A DNA stretch of 64,000 nt from Neoceratodus forsteri (taxonomy: Eukaryota; Chordata; Ceratodontiformes; Ceratodontidae). The position numbers and the translations under genes are program-made. The notes beneath the pieces are model-generated. The model did not search any database. It had not been told where the DNA came from and worked only from the letters and a program-made list of their open reading frames with translations. The stretch lies in the NCBI GenBank assembly GCA_016271365.2, contig CM057453.1, forward strand, positions 1,077,205,001 through 1,077,269,000, read 5' to 3'. Shown one piece after another: positions 1 to 9,885 of this stretch. Position 1 is the first letter of the stretch. Each line of letters starts with the position of its first letter.

Positions 1-1489
1 TAGCCAAATCATGGTTCTAATGCTTGCCAGCACCTGGTATTTAAGCATCTTCAAACAATGTAAATTAGTGATTCTGAGGGCGTACTGAATACATTACATA
101 ATAATTCAGAGCTCAGTCGGTGACTGGCTCTGGTGGTGAGCAGTGGGCTGTGCCAGTCATTGGCTCGAGTATGGTTTGGGGGGAGTGGGGTGGTAGGGCA
201 CTGTGTGGTGGGGGTGTGGCATCCACTAGACTACCAGGAATATTGGACTCTCATTTAATGGCAGATGAGGCTGGGTCAGTCCACATGACCATCAGGGCAT
301 TTTATTATTTATGAACAGTGCAAACACTTTTAATGGGCGATTGGGGCTGGGGGGGGTGCTAGACTACCAAGGTCAAGAAACATTTTTGTATACATATACA
401 ATATTGCATTATGGGGAATCGGGGCGGTGGGGTGCTAGACTACCAGGATTAGGAAATGTTTTTATTTTCAATTTCATAATGGGGGATCAGGGAGGGGGGT
501 GATCGCCACCAGGGACTGCTGTCCATGGTGTTATTGATGCATGGCTACCCTGCCAGATTGTGGCACACCTCCTGGATGTGCCCTCTGTTTAGCACAGTGC
601 CAGGGTTGCCGAAAGTCATGGGACTTTGCTGCTCAGACCTATTCAGTAGTGAATCTGGCGCAGGGTCCCTGGCGCATAAGCGGTCAGCATGAGTTGTGTT
701 TGGCTCAGCTTCTCCTGACCTTTGTTTATCAGGCCCTATGCTTTTTTCAACCTGTTCTGCTCATCAAGGGAGAGGCTGCCTAAGCCACGGCAGCAGAAGA
801 TTTGTTCCCCTTCAGCCTGCACCAGCAATACTGCTCCCGGGTTGAACTAACTAGCTGTGTCTCTCCCACAGCTGTCACTGGGGCTCAGCAGTGGATCAGT
901 GGCTGTGTGGAGTACTGAGGGAGTGGGGTACTGTCTCCCTTCAAAGGCTCATGCCGCTCTATAGCAAATGCACTGTGACGTGTGCATGAGTGGTGCGAGC
1001 ACCACTTTGGAACAAAATGAGTTGTTTGCCTGTGACTTTTTTGCTTGCTGAATCTTTTAGAGTGAATTGAAAGTGCACCCCTTCTTTTTGCAACCAACAT
1101 GTTTCAGTATTTCAGTGGGCGTAGGCTGTAGCAAAGTCAATAATTCACTGTTAAATTACTTATTTCTTTTAATGGCTGTTTATTGTTTATTTTGTTTTCT
1201 AAATTCTTAGAGTGTTTGTATGTTAGATTTTAATTATTGTATAACTTGCTGCAAGGTTTGACATTTGCACTTTTTTAGTTTTTTTTTATTTAATCTGATT
1301 TGTATTTGTTTTGTTTTGAACTGCTGAAGTCTATGGTAAGTGGGTGGCAGACTCCCGCTGCTGAATAAGTGATAAGTGCTTTTAATCTTAGTTTGACTAG
1401 CTGGCTAATAGTGGCTGTATTTGGCTTATTGGTTTTACTGTTTTTAGTTTAAATTGTTTATAGGGCTTGCATTGTTGGAGTTTGTTGTA
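1..1489. other. Unassigned G-rich to AT-rich sequence
   Basis: No gene or recognisable transposon protein was found on either strand. The first 500 bases are G-rich and contain three degenerate copies of a GCTAGACTACCAGG-like motif (near 225, 358 and 433). Short open frames between 120 and 783 have no motif I recognise. From about 1130 the sequence turns AT-rich. It could be 5' sequence of the LINE that starts near 2.35-2.86 kb, but nothing here proves that. Confidence 0.5.
225..447 (+). repeat. Three degenerate short direct repeats
   Basis: A motif close to GCTAGACTACCAGG occurs at 225-239, 358-372 and 433-447, each within a G-rich context (runs of GGGG with GGTGGGG). The spacing is irregular, about 133 and 75 bases, so this is a decayed tandem repeat and not a clean satellite. 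Confidence 0.5.
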
Positions 1490-2345
1490 TGCGGGTTGCA
1501 GACTGGATCCAGTCAGTAACATCGTATCCTAAACAGCGCGGCACATTACAAAGCAGGGAAATCATTGCAGCTGACAGTGTCGACATGCACATAATATTGC
1601 TGCCCAACATATCACAAACAGGCAGTATGAGGTACTGCCCCAGTTGCCGGTGTGTCCCCCATCCCAGCTGCCATGTCCAACCCACAGCAACTTACTACGC
1701 AGTAGTACACCGTAGTGCCCCCCATCGCCAATTGCTGAGCAGCTGCCCCCACCACACTAATCCGTCACAGTAAGTGGTAACGAGTGAGAACTCCCTGGTG
1801 TCTAGTGGACCCCTCAACCACCCCAGTTAGTCCCCACCACCCCATTCCACCCCTACCCCAAGCATGGCGGAACAGCACAGCCCTCCACTCTCCACCACGG
1901 CTGGCCACCCAGCTGAACTCGATGAACAGACATGTGCCCTGCTTGGGTATGCACTCATTCATCACAGGTTCGGATGAAGCGATATCACCATGAGGTGGAG
2001 GGCACCGGATTGCCATGGTGACAGGCCAAGAAATGAGCTTGAGGTGGTGGGGTCACTGGGCCTGAGGGTCTCACTCGTGCCGCTTACTGTGAACAGGTGG
2101 TGTGGGGTGAGGCAGCTGCTCAGTGATCAGTGATGGGGGGCACTATGGTGTACTACTGGGTAGTCAGTTGCTGTGAGTGGGACATCGGCAACCAGGGGCA
2201 GTACCTCATACTGCCTGCTTGTGATATGTTGGGTGGCGATATTATGTGCATGTCAACATTGTCAGCTGCGATGATTTCCCGGCTTTGTAATGTACCACTC
2301 TGTTCAGGACACAATGTTACTGGCCGGATCCGGCAGACTCCCACT
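1490..2345. repeat. Large imperfect inverted repeat (foldback element)
   Basis: The reverse complement of about 2065-2345 matches about 1493-1795 for roughly 280 bases, at about 85 percent by eye. Shared blocks include CACATTACAAAG, GACATGCACATAATAT and GGCAGTATGAGGTACTGCC. Weaker complementarity continues inwards to a centre near 1930, so the whole unit can be read as an ~850-bp palindrome. The open frames at 1489-1773 (+) and 2153-2344 (-) encode similar peptides only because of this symmetry. No transposase and no clear target duplication were seen. A foldback-type non-autonomous DNA transposon is the simplest reading. Confidence 0.7.
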
Positions 2346-2349
2346 ACAT

Positions 2350-2861
2350 TACGTCTATTTTTGTCTTGTTTATATTTTTGTCTTATCTCTCGTCCCTCTG
2401 TTTGGTGGCAGCATTTAAGTGGGTGGTGATGGTCTGAGTTAAGTTTTAGTGTTAAGTTACAAATTGTTAAACTGAATTTGTATTTGCTGGAATTTGTGAT
2501 GGGTGGGTTCAGCTTTTCATTTTCCTCTCACCTTTCTTCCGACTGTTTGGTGGGAACATTAGTGGAAGGTGGTGGCTTCAGCTAAGTTTGGACTTAATGA
2601 GGGTTGCTTGGTATTTTGTCTAATTATCTTTTTATTTATTAATCTTGTTTAAGGTGGGGCTTTTAAAGCGATTTCTTGGGTGGGTATACTTTCTTCTTGT
2701 GGTATTTGCTACGTGTGAATCATTTTCTTGTTTTTTTAACTATTTCATCTGATTACGGTAAATCTGATTTAGCTGATTTTACCGTGTCCAATTTTTTTTT
2801 CTAAATTACAACTTTCTAAAATCAGAGTTATTTTATTGTCTGATGGTTACTCGGTATTTTC
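2350..2861 (+). other. AT-rich leader of the L2-A LINE, with a partial duplication
   Basis: This AT-rich stretch lies directly before the first L2-A open frame. It contains a partial direct duplication, starting near 2400 and again near 2544 (TTTGGTGG followed by a GTGG-rich and AAGTTT-containing block). Duplicated 5' untranslated segments are common in LINE promoters. Assignment as a 5' UTR is inferred from position alone. Confidence 0.35.
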
Positions 2862-3152
2862 TTGTTTTGGAATTGTGGTCATCTTTTATTGTATTGTTGT
2901 TCTATGAGTTGTCAGCAATCGATGAGTAGAATTAAGTTTATGTTTTTTTTAAGTTTTTGTTTGCTTTTATTGGCAGGGGATATTGAACCAAATCCTGGTC
3001 CTTCTAATTTTGGACTTTCTAAACCTTGGTATAAGCTACATGGTTTAAAAAGTCTCCACTTAAATGTTTGTAGTCTTGTACCTAAAATGGCAGAACAACT
3101 CTTACTAATACTTATTATCCAGATGTTATTAGTATTTCTGAATCCTGGTTGA
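2862..3152 (+). pseudogene. L2-A ORF N-terminus: hydrophobic segment, 2A motif, start of endonuclease
   Basis: The 96-codon open frame has a very hydrophobic stretch (about residues 25-38, rich in F and L). It is followed at once by the 2A consensus D-I-E-x-N-P-G-P (residues 40-47). About 15 residues later comes the typical first strand of an APE endonuclease (LHLNVCSLVPKM). Signal-like sequence plus 2A at the N-terminus is a known arrangement in some APE-type non-LTR retrotransposons, where 2A can separate an N-terminal peptide from the replicase by ribosome skipping. A frameshift near 3100 ends the frame, and the endonuclease continues in another frame (ISESWLKPSVPDN near 3130-3170). The upstream start is uncertain because other in-frame methionines are available. 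Confidence 0.75.
2979..3002 (+). other. 2A-like ribosome-skipping motif (DxExNPGP)
   Basis: The codons read D-I-E-P-N-P-G-P, matching the invariant 2A core. The predicted skip lies between Gly (2997-2999) and Pro (3000-3002). It is preceded directly by a hydrophobic run ending in L-A-G. Every core position is intact although the surrounding gene is frameshifted. Confidence 0.8.
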
Positions 3153-4435
3153 AGCCCTCTGTACCTGATAACTTATGTACTTTGCCGTTTAGGGGAAAAA
3201 TGATGTTTGGGGTTATTATATATTTTAAAGACCACCTCAAAGTTAATATGGTTTCTAGTAGTTCTATTAGCAATATCTCTTCTGATTAGCTTTTGCTTCA
3301 TCTTTTGATGCGTAGCAAAAAAATGTTTATTTTAGGATGTTTGTACAATCCCCCTCAATGTGGCTTACCCAGTCTCAGAGAATTTTTGTATTTGCTGAGC
3401 CTTTTAATAAACTTTATGATTTTGTAGCTGTGAGAGATATTAACTTAAATTGGCTATCTAATAGTAAAAAAAAGATAATGAATTACTGCTGTAGTCTCAT
3501 CAACTTGCACAGCTGATTGAGGATCTCACCAGGTTAAACTCCAGCAGTTTAAATTATTGTTTATTATACTGGATCCTCACTAATCAGGATCATGAAGTCT
3601 TGACTGTTGCTGAGCTTGGTGATTCTGTTAGTGATCATCTTGCCATGTATTGTATTTTATCTTTTAGCCCACCAGAAATTCCACCATTATTTGTTCAGTC
3701 ATGTAACTTTAAAAATATTGCTATCTTTGATTTGGTTTTGGAGTTCTCCCTTATTGAGTGGCCTTATATTGACCTAATACCTAAAGTTGAGTTGGCTTTG
3801 GATTTTTTTCATCCTCAGCTTCTTCCTATTCAGGAAAAGTATTTCCCTATGCGCACTAGGAGAGTTAGGGATTTTCCTAATAAATGGATAACTGAAAATG
3901 TAATGAAATTGATTAAACAAAAAAAATAAAAAATTGGCCCGGGCTGCATATAAGTCTTCTTCATCTGCTTATTTGTTGTCTCAGTATAGACAAAATTAGA
4001 AGCAGAGTTAAATTTTTGATTAGATCTGCCATAACTGGGTGTTACAAGAAAAAGTTAGAATTGGATTGGTCAGACTCTTGTCACTTTTGGAATAATGTAA
4101 ATTATTTGATTTATATTAATGATAAAGGAACAATTCAATCTCTGAAGATAAATGATATAGAGATTATTGACCCTTTTGAAATAGCTGACTCTTTTAATTC
4201 TTAATTTTCTGATTATAGTGATTATACTTTTTCTGGAAACCCCCTTTCTTCTTTTGAGGTAAATTTTTGCCATAATTTGCCTGTTTTCTATTTTTAATTT
4301 TAAACATGTTACTCCTAGTGAGGTCCTTAAACTATTTTCCTTTCTCCCTGATGAGAGTTCTGATTGTGGTGCTGGACTGGATAGTCGGTTTCTTAAATTA
4401 GCTGCTCCATAAATTGCATCTCCTTTGTGCACCAT
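3100..4435 (+). pseudogene. L2-A endonuclease C-terminus and linker, frame-broken
   Basis: Recognisable pieces occur in shifting frames: an ISESWL block near 3135, the endonuclease end VSDHLAMYCILS near 3628-3660, and the post-endonuclease linker in the 109-codon frame at 3600-3929 (basic, ending in a lysine run). A further stretch at 4016-4204 (MIRSAITGCYKKKLELDW) resembles the pre-RT region of L2 proteins. SDH followed by a short hydrophobic strand is the usual last catalytic block of APE endonucleases. Multiple stops and frameshifts separate the blocks. Confidence 0.65.
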
Positions 4436-4794
4436 GTTTAACTTGTCACTTATTTCTCAGCAATTTTCTTTAGCTTGGAAAAGTGCTAGGGTTGCACCTG
4501 TGCCAAGCAAAGCATTACTGTTTGTGTTGAAAATGTTTGTCCTATTTTGATATTGAACCCAATTAATAAACTTCTTGAAAAAATTGTAGCCAAACAAATG
4601 AATGATTATTCACTAAAAATACCACCAACAGCTTAATCTGCTTCAAGGTCAGTTGGCATTCATCTGTAGTCCCCTCCCCTGGGTCGTGTCTGAAAATAGG
4701 CAGAATTTGTCTAGTGCACTCACCCGGTCAACAAAAACTAAATAAAAATAAATAAATAAATAGATAAAAAATAAATTATCTGGAGAAATATAAA

Positions 4795-4940
4795 ATGTTC
4801 TGCCCACAGCAGCATGGTTTCCAAAAGAGGTTTGGGACTGGGACTGCCTTGGTTAGATTCATGGACTCGGTTCTCACTGATATGGAGGATATTCTCCTCA
4901 CTGGGGCCGTGTTCATGTACCTGACCAAGGCCTTTACTTA
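4795..4940 (+). pseudogene. L2-A reverse transcriptase, N-terminal blocks
   Basis: The plus-strand translation here gives QHGFQKRFGTGTALVRF, then DILLTGAVFMYLTKAFT. This is RT motif 2 through motif A of L2-type LINEs (consensus LTKAFD). The frame stops exactly where an antisense CR1 begins. The next RT residues (LIDHKMLCLKLKSLGFS) resume at about 6872. Confidence 0.75.
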
Positions 4941-6868
4941 GAAACATAGAAACATAGACTTTGATGGCAGATAAGGACCACTGGGCACACCTAGTCTGCC
5001 CATTTCCCTACCTACAGGATAAGCTACAGATCTTAGTTAACCAACAGCCTATTTCTTCCTACCCCCCCCACAAAAATTGCCTTACGTCTGGCCCATGCAT
5101 TCTTGAATTCTCCCACAGTTGTAGACCCCATAATCTCCTCAGGAAGGCCATTGCATGCGTCCACCACCCTCTCTCTGAAAAAATACTTGCTCACATTGCC
5201 CCTGAACCGTCCCCCCTCTATCTTCAAATTGTGTCCCCTTGTTCATGCACATCTCTTTTTCTGAAAGATGCTACCCTCTTGGACTTTGTTGATTCCACTG
5301 AGGTACTTAATAGTTTCTATCATGTCCCCCCTCTCCCTTCTTTCCTTAAGGGTATACATATTAAGCTCTTTAGTCTCTCCTCATATGGCTTCTCTTGCAG
5401 ACCCTGCACCATTTTAGTTGCCCACCTCTGGACTGCCTCTATCTTGTCTATGCCCTTGTGGAGATGAGGTCTCCAGAACTGGACGCAGTACTCCAGATAG
5501 GGTCTCACCAACTGTCTGTAGAAAGGGATAACAACTTCCTGTTTTCTGCTGGTAATGCCTCTCCCTTACATCCCAGTATCCCCCAGCCCTCCCTACTGTC
5601 TTCTTACATTGCTTGCTAACCTTAAGATCATCTGATATGATTACCCCCAGGTCCCTTTCCATTTTTGGTGTTGTTACTACCCTTCCCCCATTGTATAATC
5701 TTCCCCTGGGTTTTTGCTTCCCAGGTGCATTATTTTGCACTTTTTTGCATTGAATCCAAGCTGCCATACTTCTGACCATTCCTCCAACCTTGCCAAGTCT
5801 CTTCTCATCCTTTCCACCCCTCCTTGTGTATCAAGCCTGTTGCAGATCTTTGTGTCATCTGCAAAGAGGCATACTTTTCCTTCCAGTCCCTCTGCAATGT
5901 CACTTATAAAGACATTAAAAAGGACTGGACCCAGTACTGAACCCTGCTGTACTGCACTAGTAACCCTCTTTCTTCAGAGTGGACTCCATTTACAATTACC
6001 TTCTGTGTCCTGTTGTCCAGCAAATATTTTACCCAGGCTACCACCCAGGGACCCACTCCCAGGCTGGTTAATTTGACTATTAATCTTTTGTGTGGGATTG
6101 TGTCAAATGCCTTGCTAAAGTCTAGGTAGGCCATGTCCGCAGCCCCTCCCTGGTCTACTACTTTGGTCACCCAGTCAAAGAAATCAATTAGATTCATCTG
6201 ACATGACCTTTCTGCTGTGAACCCATGCTGTCTTGGGCCTGTGCCCCACTGGCCTCTAGGTACTCAACAATTCTTTCCTTCAGAAGTGATTCCATCACTT
6301 TCCTTACCACAGAGGACAAACTGACAGGCCTGTAGTTTCCTGCCTCTGTCTTGGACCCACTTTTGTGAAGGGGAATCACATCCATCTTCCTCTAGTCCTC
6401 AGGTACCATGCCATCATCCCATGATTTGTTAAAATGGGTAGTCAGTGGTTTCACTAGTTTTTCCCTTAATTCTTTTAGAATTCTGGGGTGAATTCCATCA
6501 GGCCCCATTGCTTTGTCTACCTTCAGTTTTAGGTGTTCTTTCACAACCCTTTCTTCTGTGAAAGGACTGAGATTGACTCCCCTATCCAGAGTGTTTCTTT
6601 TAATTGGATTAGGCACCTCCCCCCCTCCTCTTTTGTGAATGCTGAGCAGAAATATTCATTCAGTATCCCTGTTTTTTCACTGTCCCTCTCTGCCCACCCA
6701 CTGTCCATTCTATTCAGCCTCACTATCCCTCCTTTTGTTTTTCTACACTCCCTGATGTACTTATCAAAGGTTTTATTCCCCTTCTTAACCAAGTTGGCTA
6801 CCTTTTCCTCAGTTTGGGCCTTTGTTATTCTGACTTCCCTCCCTGCTTCCTTCTGCCTTAACTGGCCT
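4936..6868 (-). mobile_element. CR1-type LINE (CR1-a), 5'-truncated, inserted antisense into L2-A
   Basis: On the minus strand the order is pre-RT linker, RT, C-terminal domain, 3' UTR. It ends at 4936 with two copies of an 8-base CTATGTTT-type repeat, the hallmark 3' tail of CR1. RT blocks seen are AMGPDGIHPRILKEL, NYRPVSL, DFSKAFDTIPHK, GSVLGPVLF and FADDTK (about 5853-5866). The 5' end lies before the RT and lacks endonuclease and ORF1. GGCCTTT is present on both flanks (about 4928-4934 and 6866-6872), a candidate 7-bp target duplication. Several frameshifts make it inactive. Confidence 0.85.
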
Positions 6869-6885
6869 TTGGTCTTATTGATCAT
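5033..6885 (-). pseudogene. CR1-a reverse transcriptase ORF2 remnant
   Basis: Minus-strand frames in order are 6885-6541 (basic linker, then NEYFCSAFTKEEGG), 6616-6392 (VVKEHLKLKVDKAMGPDGIHP), 6385-6194 (YRPVSLSSVVRKVMES), 6197-5904 (AYLDFSKAFDTIPHKRL) and 5779-5414 (ERDLGVIISDDLKVSKQC). The last are 5511-5320 (RPYLEYCVQFWRPHL) and 5227-5033 (C-terminal RGNVSKYFFRERVVDACN block). Together these cover RT fingers to thumb and the conserved CR1 C-terminus, with shifts between frames. FADD is intact. The element lost coding capacity by frameshift and not by catalytic-site change. Confidence 0.85.
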
Positions 6886-7705
6886 AAAATGCTCTGTCTC
6901 AAGTTAAAATCCTTGGGCTTTTCACTTAATGTTGTTTCTTGGTTTGAAGATTATTTAACATATCAATCTCAATTAGTGGGAGTTTCTTCTGTGCTGTCTA
7001 GTATAAATAAAATTGATATGGGTGTACCTGAAGGTCAGTTTTGGGCCTACTCTTGTTTTCACTGTTTTTTCATTTCTTCCCATCTGTTGTTAATAACTGT
7101 CAATAATTACTTTATACCGACAACCTTATTATTTTTTGTTTGGCTAAAGACCATTCCAAATTGGTTAAAGATCTTCAGTCTAATTGTTTTTCTTGTTCAT
7201 AATCATTTTTTTTTTTTGAAAATCTACTTATTTTAAATGCAAAAAAGGCTAAAGTAATTATTTTGGTTCATGTGTTAAGATAAATATTTGCTCTTCGTGT
7301 GAGTTTTATGATAGTCAATGTAATATAATTGAGCAAGTATCCCAGTTCAAATACCTTGGTGTTATTTTAGATCATTTGTTTACCCCTTATGATCACATTA
7401 AATCTGTTTGTTATAATAGAAATTAAAAAATCTGGAATTTTATATGTGTTGAAAAATGTATTTTCTTTTGAACCCCACAAAGTCATTGCCACTGGTTTTC
7501 TTTTGCCTCATTTTGATTATGTATTGTACCTTTTTCTTGATTTGGGTTCTACTGAGGTACAAAATCTTTCTGTTGTTTACAATGGCATTTGCCATTTTGT
7601 TTTATTGGGTCCTTGACATACTCACCACTGTCAGTTATACTCTCAGCTTGGTTGGTTATCCCCAGTGCAATGTATACAGTACTTCTTTGATTGTTTGGTG
7701 TTTAA
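6868..7705 (+). pseudogene. L2-A reverse transcriptase, second half
   Basis: This stretch continues L2-A after the CR1-a insertion: LIDHKMLCLKLKSLGFS, then VVSWFEDYLT, then a degenerate GVPEGQ block (normally GVPQGS). The YxDD box reads Y-T-D-N (7113-7124), so the second catalytic aspartate is replaced. Later text (YLGVILDHLFTPYDHI in a shifted frame near 7350-7400, and HFDYVLYLF near 7500) corresponds to the L2 thumb region. It is heavily AT-rich and frameshifted. Confidence 0.7.
7113..7124 (+). other. Mutated RT active site (YTDN instead of YADD)
   Basis: The four codons TAT-ACC-GAC-AAC give Y-T-D-N. The RT active site needs two adjacent aspartates. The second is asparagine here, a single-base change consistent with neutral decay. 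Confidence 0.6.
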
Positions 7706-7717
7706 AATGTTTTTTTT

Positions 7718-8302
7718 TTGGGCCTCGCTGTCGGCCTTGTGATTTGGATTTCCACTTGCGATGCGACCAAGGTTCGAACGGACTTGGGTCACTGGAGAGC
7801 GGCTGGGGAGTAGGCTTGAGCATCCTCTGACTGCTCACCCACTCCGGGGGGAGGGGGGATATGGCTTGCTGTCTGATGCCCCCTGGTGGAGGCTCGGGAG
7901 ATCAGCAGTGAAGCCCTAATGCATATGGGGACGTGGTGAACGTTGGCCCTGCCCAGACGTTCGTGGCACACCACGCCCCAGGGAGGAAAAGCAGAAAATC
8001 TGGGCCTTCTGGTCTGCTGGGTGATGGCTGCCATGCTCCTGATGACTCAAGATGCCCTGATGCCTCCGAATCCACCTCAGCAGCACCAGGGGACTGATGC
8101 CTAGTGTGCTGGCTGCCCTCCCCTGGCGCCTTCCCCTCGGAGGAGAGAGACCCACCCGGCAAAGGGTTATGCCGGGCCACCCCTGGGTTGGCTGCGATCT
8201 GGGGTGAGAGGAAGGGGGTCAGGGCGAGGGGGTCACAGGAGTCATGAGCAGCCGGAAGGAGTGGCAGACCAGGGGCAAGTAAGGAGTATAAGTATATAAA
8301 AA
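7718..8302 (+). mobile_element. GC-rich SINE-like insertion in L2-A
   Basis: The ~585-bp insert is very GC-rich, unlike the AT-rich LINE around it. It has an A-rich right end (TATATAAAAAAAA) and a tRNA/pol III B-box-like GGTTCGAAC about 50 bases from its left end (near 7770). An AAAATGTTTTTT / AAAATGCTTTTT duplication flanks it (about 7706-7718 and 8303-8315). The L2-A C-terminal domain resumes immediately afterwards. A target duplication plus an A-tail means LINE-mediated insertion. The body has no protein motif I recognise. A good A box is not evident, so tRNA origin is tentative, and a truncated LINE 5' region is the alternative. Confidence 0.55.
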
Positions 8303-8680
8303 AAATGCTTTTTGTTCAGCTTCTTCTCCTCTTTCTGATCTTCTTCAAGTTAGGAACATGTTACCTAGTATGAGGTCGGCTAACGGGGATGTTTCTAATG
8401 ATGGATCTTGTAAAACTAGAGCTAGATTACATGTATTTACTGCAGCTGCTCTTCACTTTTGGAACAGCTTACCTGACTTTTTTGCGTATTGATTGTTTTT
8501 TCACAAGTTTTGAAAAAGCAACTAAAACTATATTTGTTTGATTTATATATCTATAATTGTTATTGAATGTTACTATTTAATATGTTGTCATTTTTTTTGT
8601 ATTGCATAGTTGTCCAGGTCGAGCCTGAAAAGGGATCCTCAGTCCAGTGCTCTTGCCTGGTTAACAAATAAAACTAAAAA
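8303..8680 (+). pseudogene. L2-A C-terminal domain and 3' UTR
   Basis: The plus-strand translation gives LLQVRNMLPSMRSANGD, then ARLHVFTAAALHFWNSLP, then a stop. The last block matches the conserved end of L2 ORF2 (consensus FSVAAPxLWNSLP). About 200 bases of AT-rich 3' UTR follow and end in ATAAAACTAAAAAAAC, a typical L2-like A/T-rich tail. Confidence 0.75.
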
Positions 8681-8739
8681 AACACATGAAACTCACCATT
8701 TTTGCCATTCTAACTATGTGACAAAGTTTTCTTTGGGAT

Positions 8740-9067
8740 CTGCCATATGGGAGTCATAACTAGTAATGCTTAAAAGTGGGTTTGCTTCACAACAGCATGT
8801 ACTTCAAAGCATTATGTCAGAAGCAGGTGATGTGGTAGCTTTGGCAAGCTACCACATTGTTTGGTTGCTTGCCAAAAATTCAAAGCCTTTTTCTGAGGGA
8901 GAATTAATGAAAGCGTGCTTTATTGAGTCATCATTTCTTTTATTTGAGGAGTTCAAAAACTTCAGGTACAGGTGGTCATGTGGTGATCTTGCTGGGTCTT
9001 GGGTCCCTCGTAGGTGTTTTAGGGCCACACTTGTGGCCCACTGACTATCTTAGGTTGCCCACCACCG
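8740..9067 (+). mobile_element. hAT (Charlie-like) fragment with right terminus
   Basis: The plus-strand frame from 8766 encodes FASQQHVLQSIM, then ASYHIVWLLAKNSKPFSEGE, then LMKACF. The ASYxIxxxIAKxxKPFTEGE pattern is diagnostic of hAT-Charlie transposases and of genes derived from them. The segment ends at about 9067. The reverse complement there starts GGTGGTGGGCAACCT and soon has paired GGGCCACA / TGTGGCCC, matching the usual hAT-Charlie terminus (CAGGGGTGGGCAACC). Most of the transposase is missing, so this looks like an internally deleted, non-autonomous copy. The left terminus was not found. Confidence 0.65.
8766..8985 (+). pseudogene. hAT-Charlie transposase N-terminal fragment
   Basis: About 65 residues are recognisable, beginning with methionine. 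They correspond to the region just after the BED-type zinc finger of Charlie-like transposases, where conserved SY..(A/S).LIAK..KPF..GE is seen. After about residue 67 (EFKNF) the sequence departs from the family and passes into terminal non-coding sequence. No zinc finger, RNase H-like core or dimerisation domain remains. Confidence 0.6.
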
Positions 9068-9885
9068 ATACATGTTATATACATAAATTACTATTTATCT
9101 TATACAGCTGAATCAATAATTAGAGCAATTTCTTACAGTTTATTTTTTTGTTTCCTTTCCAAATTTAATGGTGATTTTGAAGGTAGAGCAGAATTTTCTT
9201 TCCCCCCTCTTTCTGCTTAATAGTGTGCTGTTTTGCAGCTGTGGCACCAATGCTCTCTTTCTGCCAAATCTTGTTGCCTTGCGTGTCCTGCAAAAGCTCA
9301 CTGTATCAAATCTGGAAGTCATCTTCAGTCCAATATACAATTCAGGGCAATGGTACAATATCTTACCTTGCACTCTGATGTCTGTAATAGCAAACTTCAA
9401 TCTCCACAAAGGCCTCCATAAATACCGTTCCCTGAGTTCAAGACATCTAGCACTCAGATACTGATTGGGTCACACTTTTTACAAATCATAACCATGTCAT
9501 GCCTTCATGCTTCCCAGCAACTGATTGGCTTGCTTCTGAATCCCAAATTGTGAATAGTCTAATTTCATGGACACACCTACTTCACTCTGTATAAATACTG
9601 TACAGTTCAGTGGCATTTAATTAAATATTATGATGGTCATTTGAATAATGCGAAGCCACCACCTTCACACTATCATCATAACCAATAAGCTAGATGCACA
9701 ACTGAAAATGCACAAAAAGAGGACTCCAATGAAGGTGATTCAGAACTAGCTTGCAGTGGCCAGAATTCTGATTTTTTTTCTCTAGCCTTTACAATTATCT
9801 TTGTCCATGCAAAGAACTTCTACATACATTAACAGTGTGCACAAGGTGGGCATCTCTGATACCATAATACAGTACTTCTTAACAC
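9068..9885. other. Unassigned sequence
   Basis: No recognisable gene or repeat was found here. A minus-strand open frame at 9409-9140 (89 codons) has no motif I know, and the overlapping plus-strand frames are no better. Base composition is ordinary, AT-leaning. Confidence 0.5.

Larger units (their letters stand above)
2350..8680 (+). mobile_element. L2-type LINE (L2-A), degraded and interrupted by two insertions
   Basis: In order on the plus strand there is an N-terminal hydrophobic segment with a 2A motif, an APE-type endonuclease remnant, a linker, RT, the conserved C-terminal LINE domain (near 8330-8480) and an AT-rich 3' end finishing at ATAAAACTAAAAAAAC near 8680. The element is split by an antisense CR1 (4936-6868) and a GC-rich insertion (about 7718-8302). 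Reading frame is lost many times, so it cannot be active. The pieces on either side of each insertion rejoin in domain order, which supports a single parent copy. The 5' boundary is uncertain. Confidence 0.8.

Noticed and set aside
541..783. 80-codon cysteine-rich frame near the window start
   Set aside because: The cysteine spacing fits no zinc finger or secreted peptide I know, there is no upstream context, and the sequence around it is repetitive.
4961..5467. 168-codon plus-strand frame
   Set aside because: It is the complement of the CR1-a C-terminal domain and 3' UTR; the minus strand carries the RT motifs.
7718..7800. Possible 5S or tRNA gene at the start of the GC-rich insert
   Set aside because: Only a B-box-like GGTTCGAAC is visible. 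The rest matches neither 5S nor a folded tRNA.
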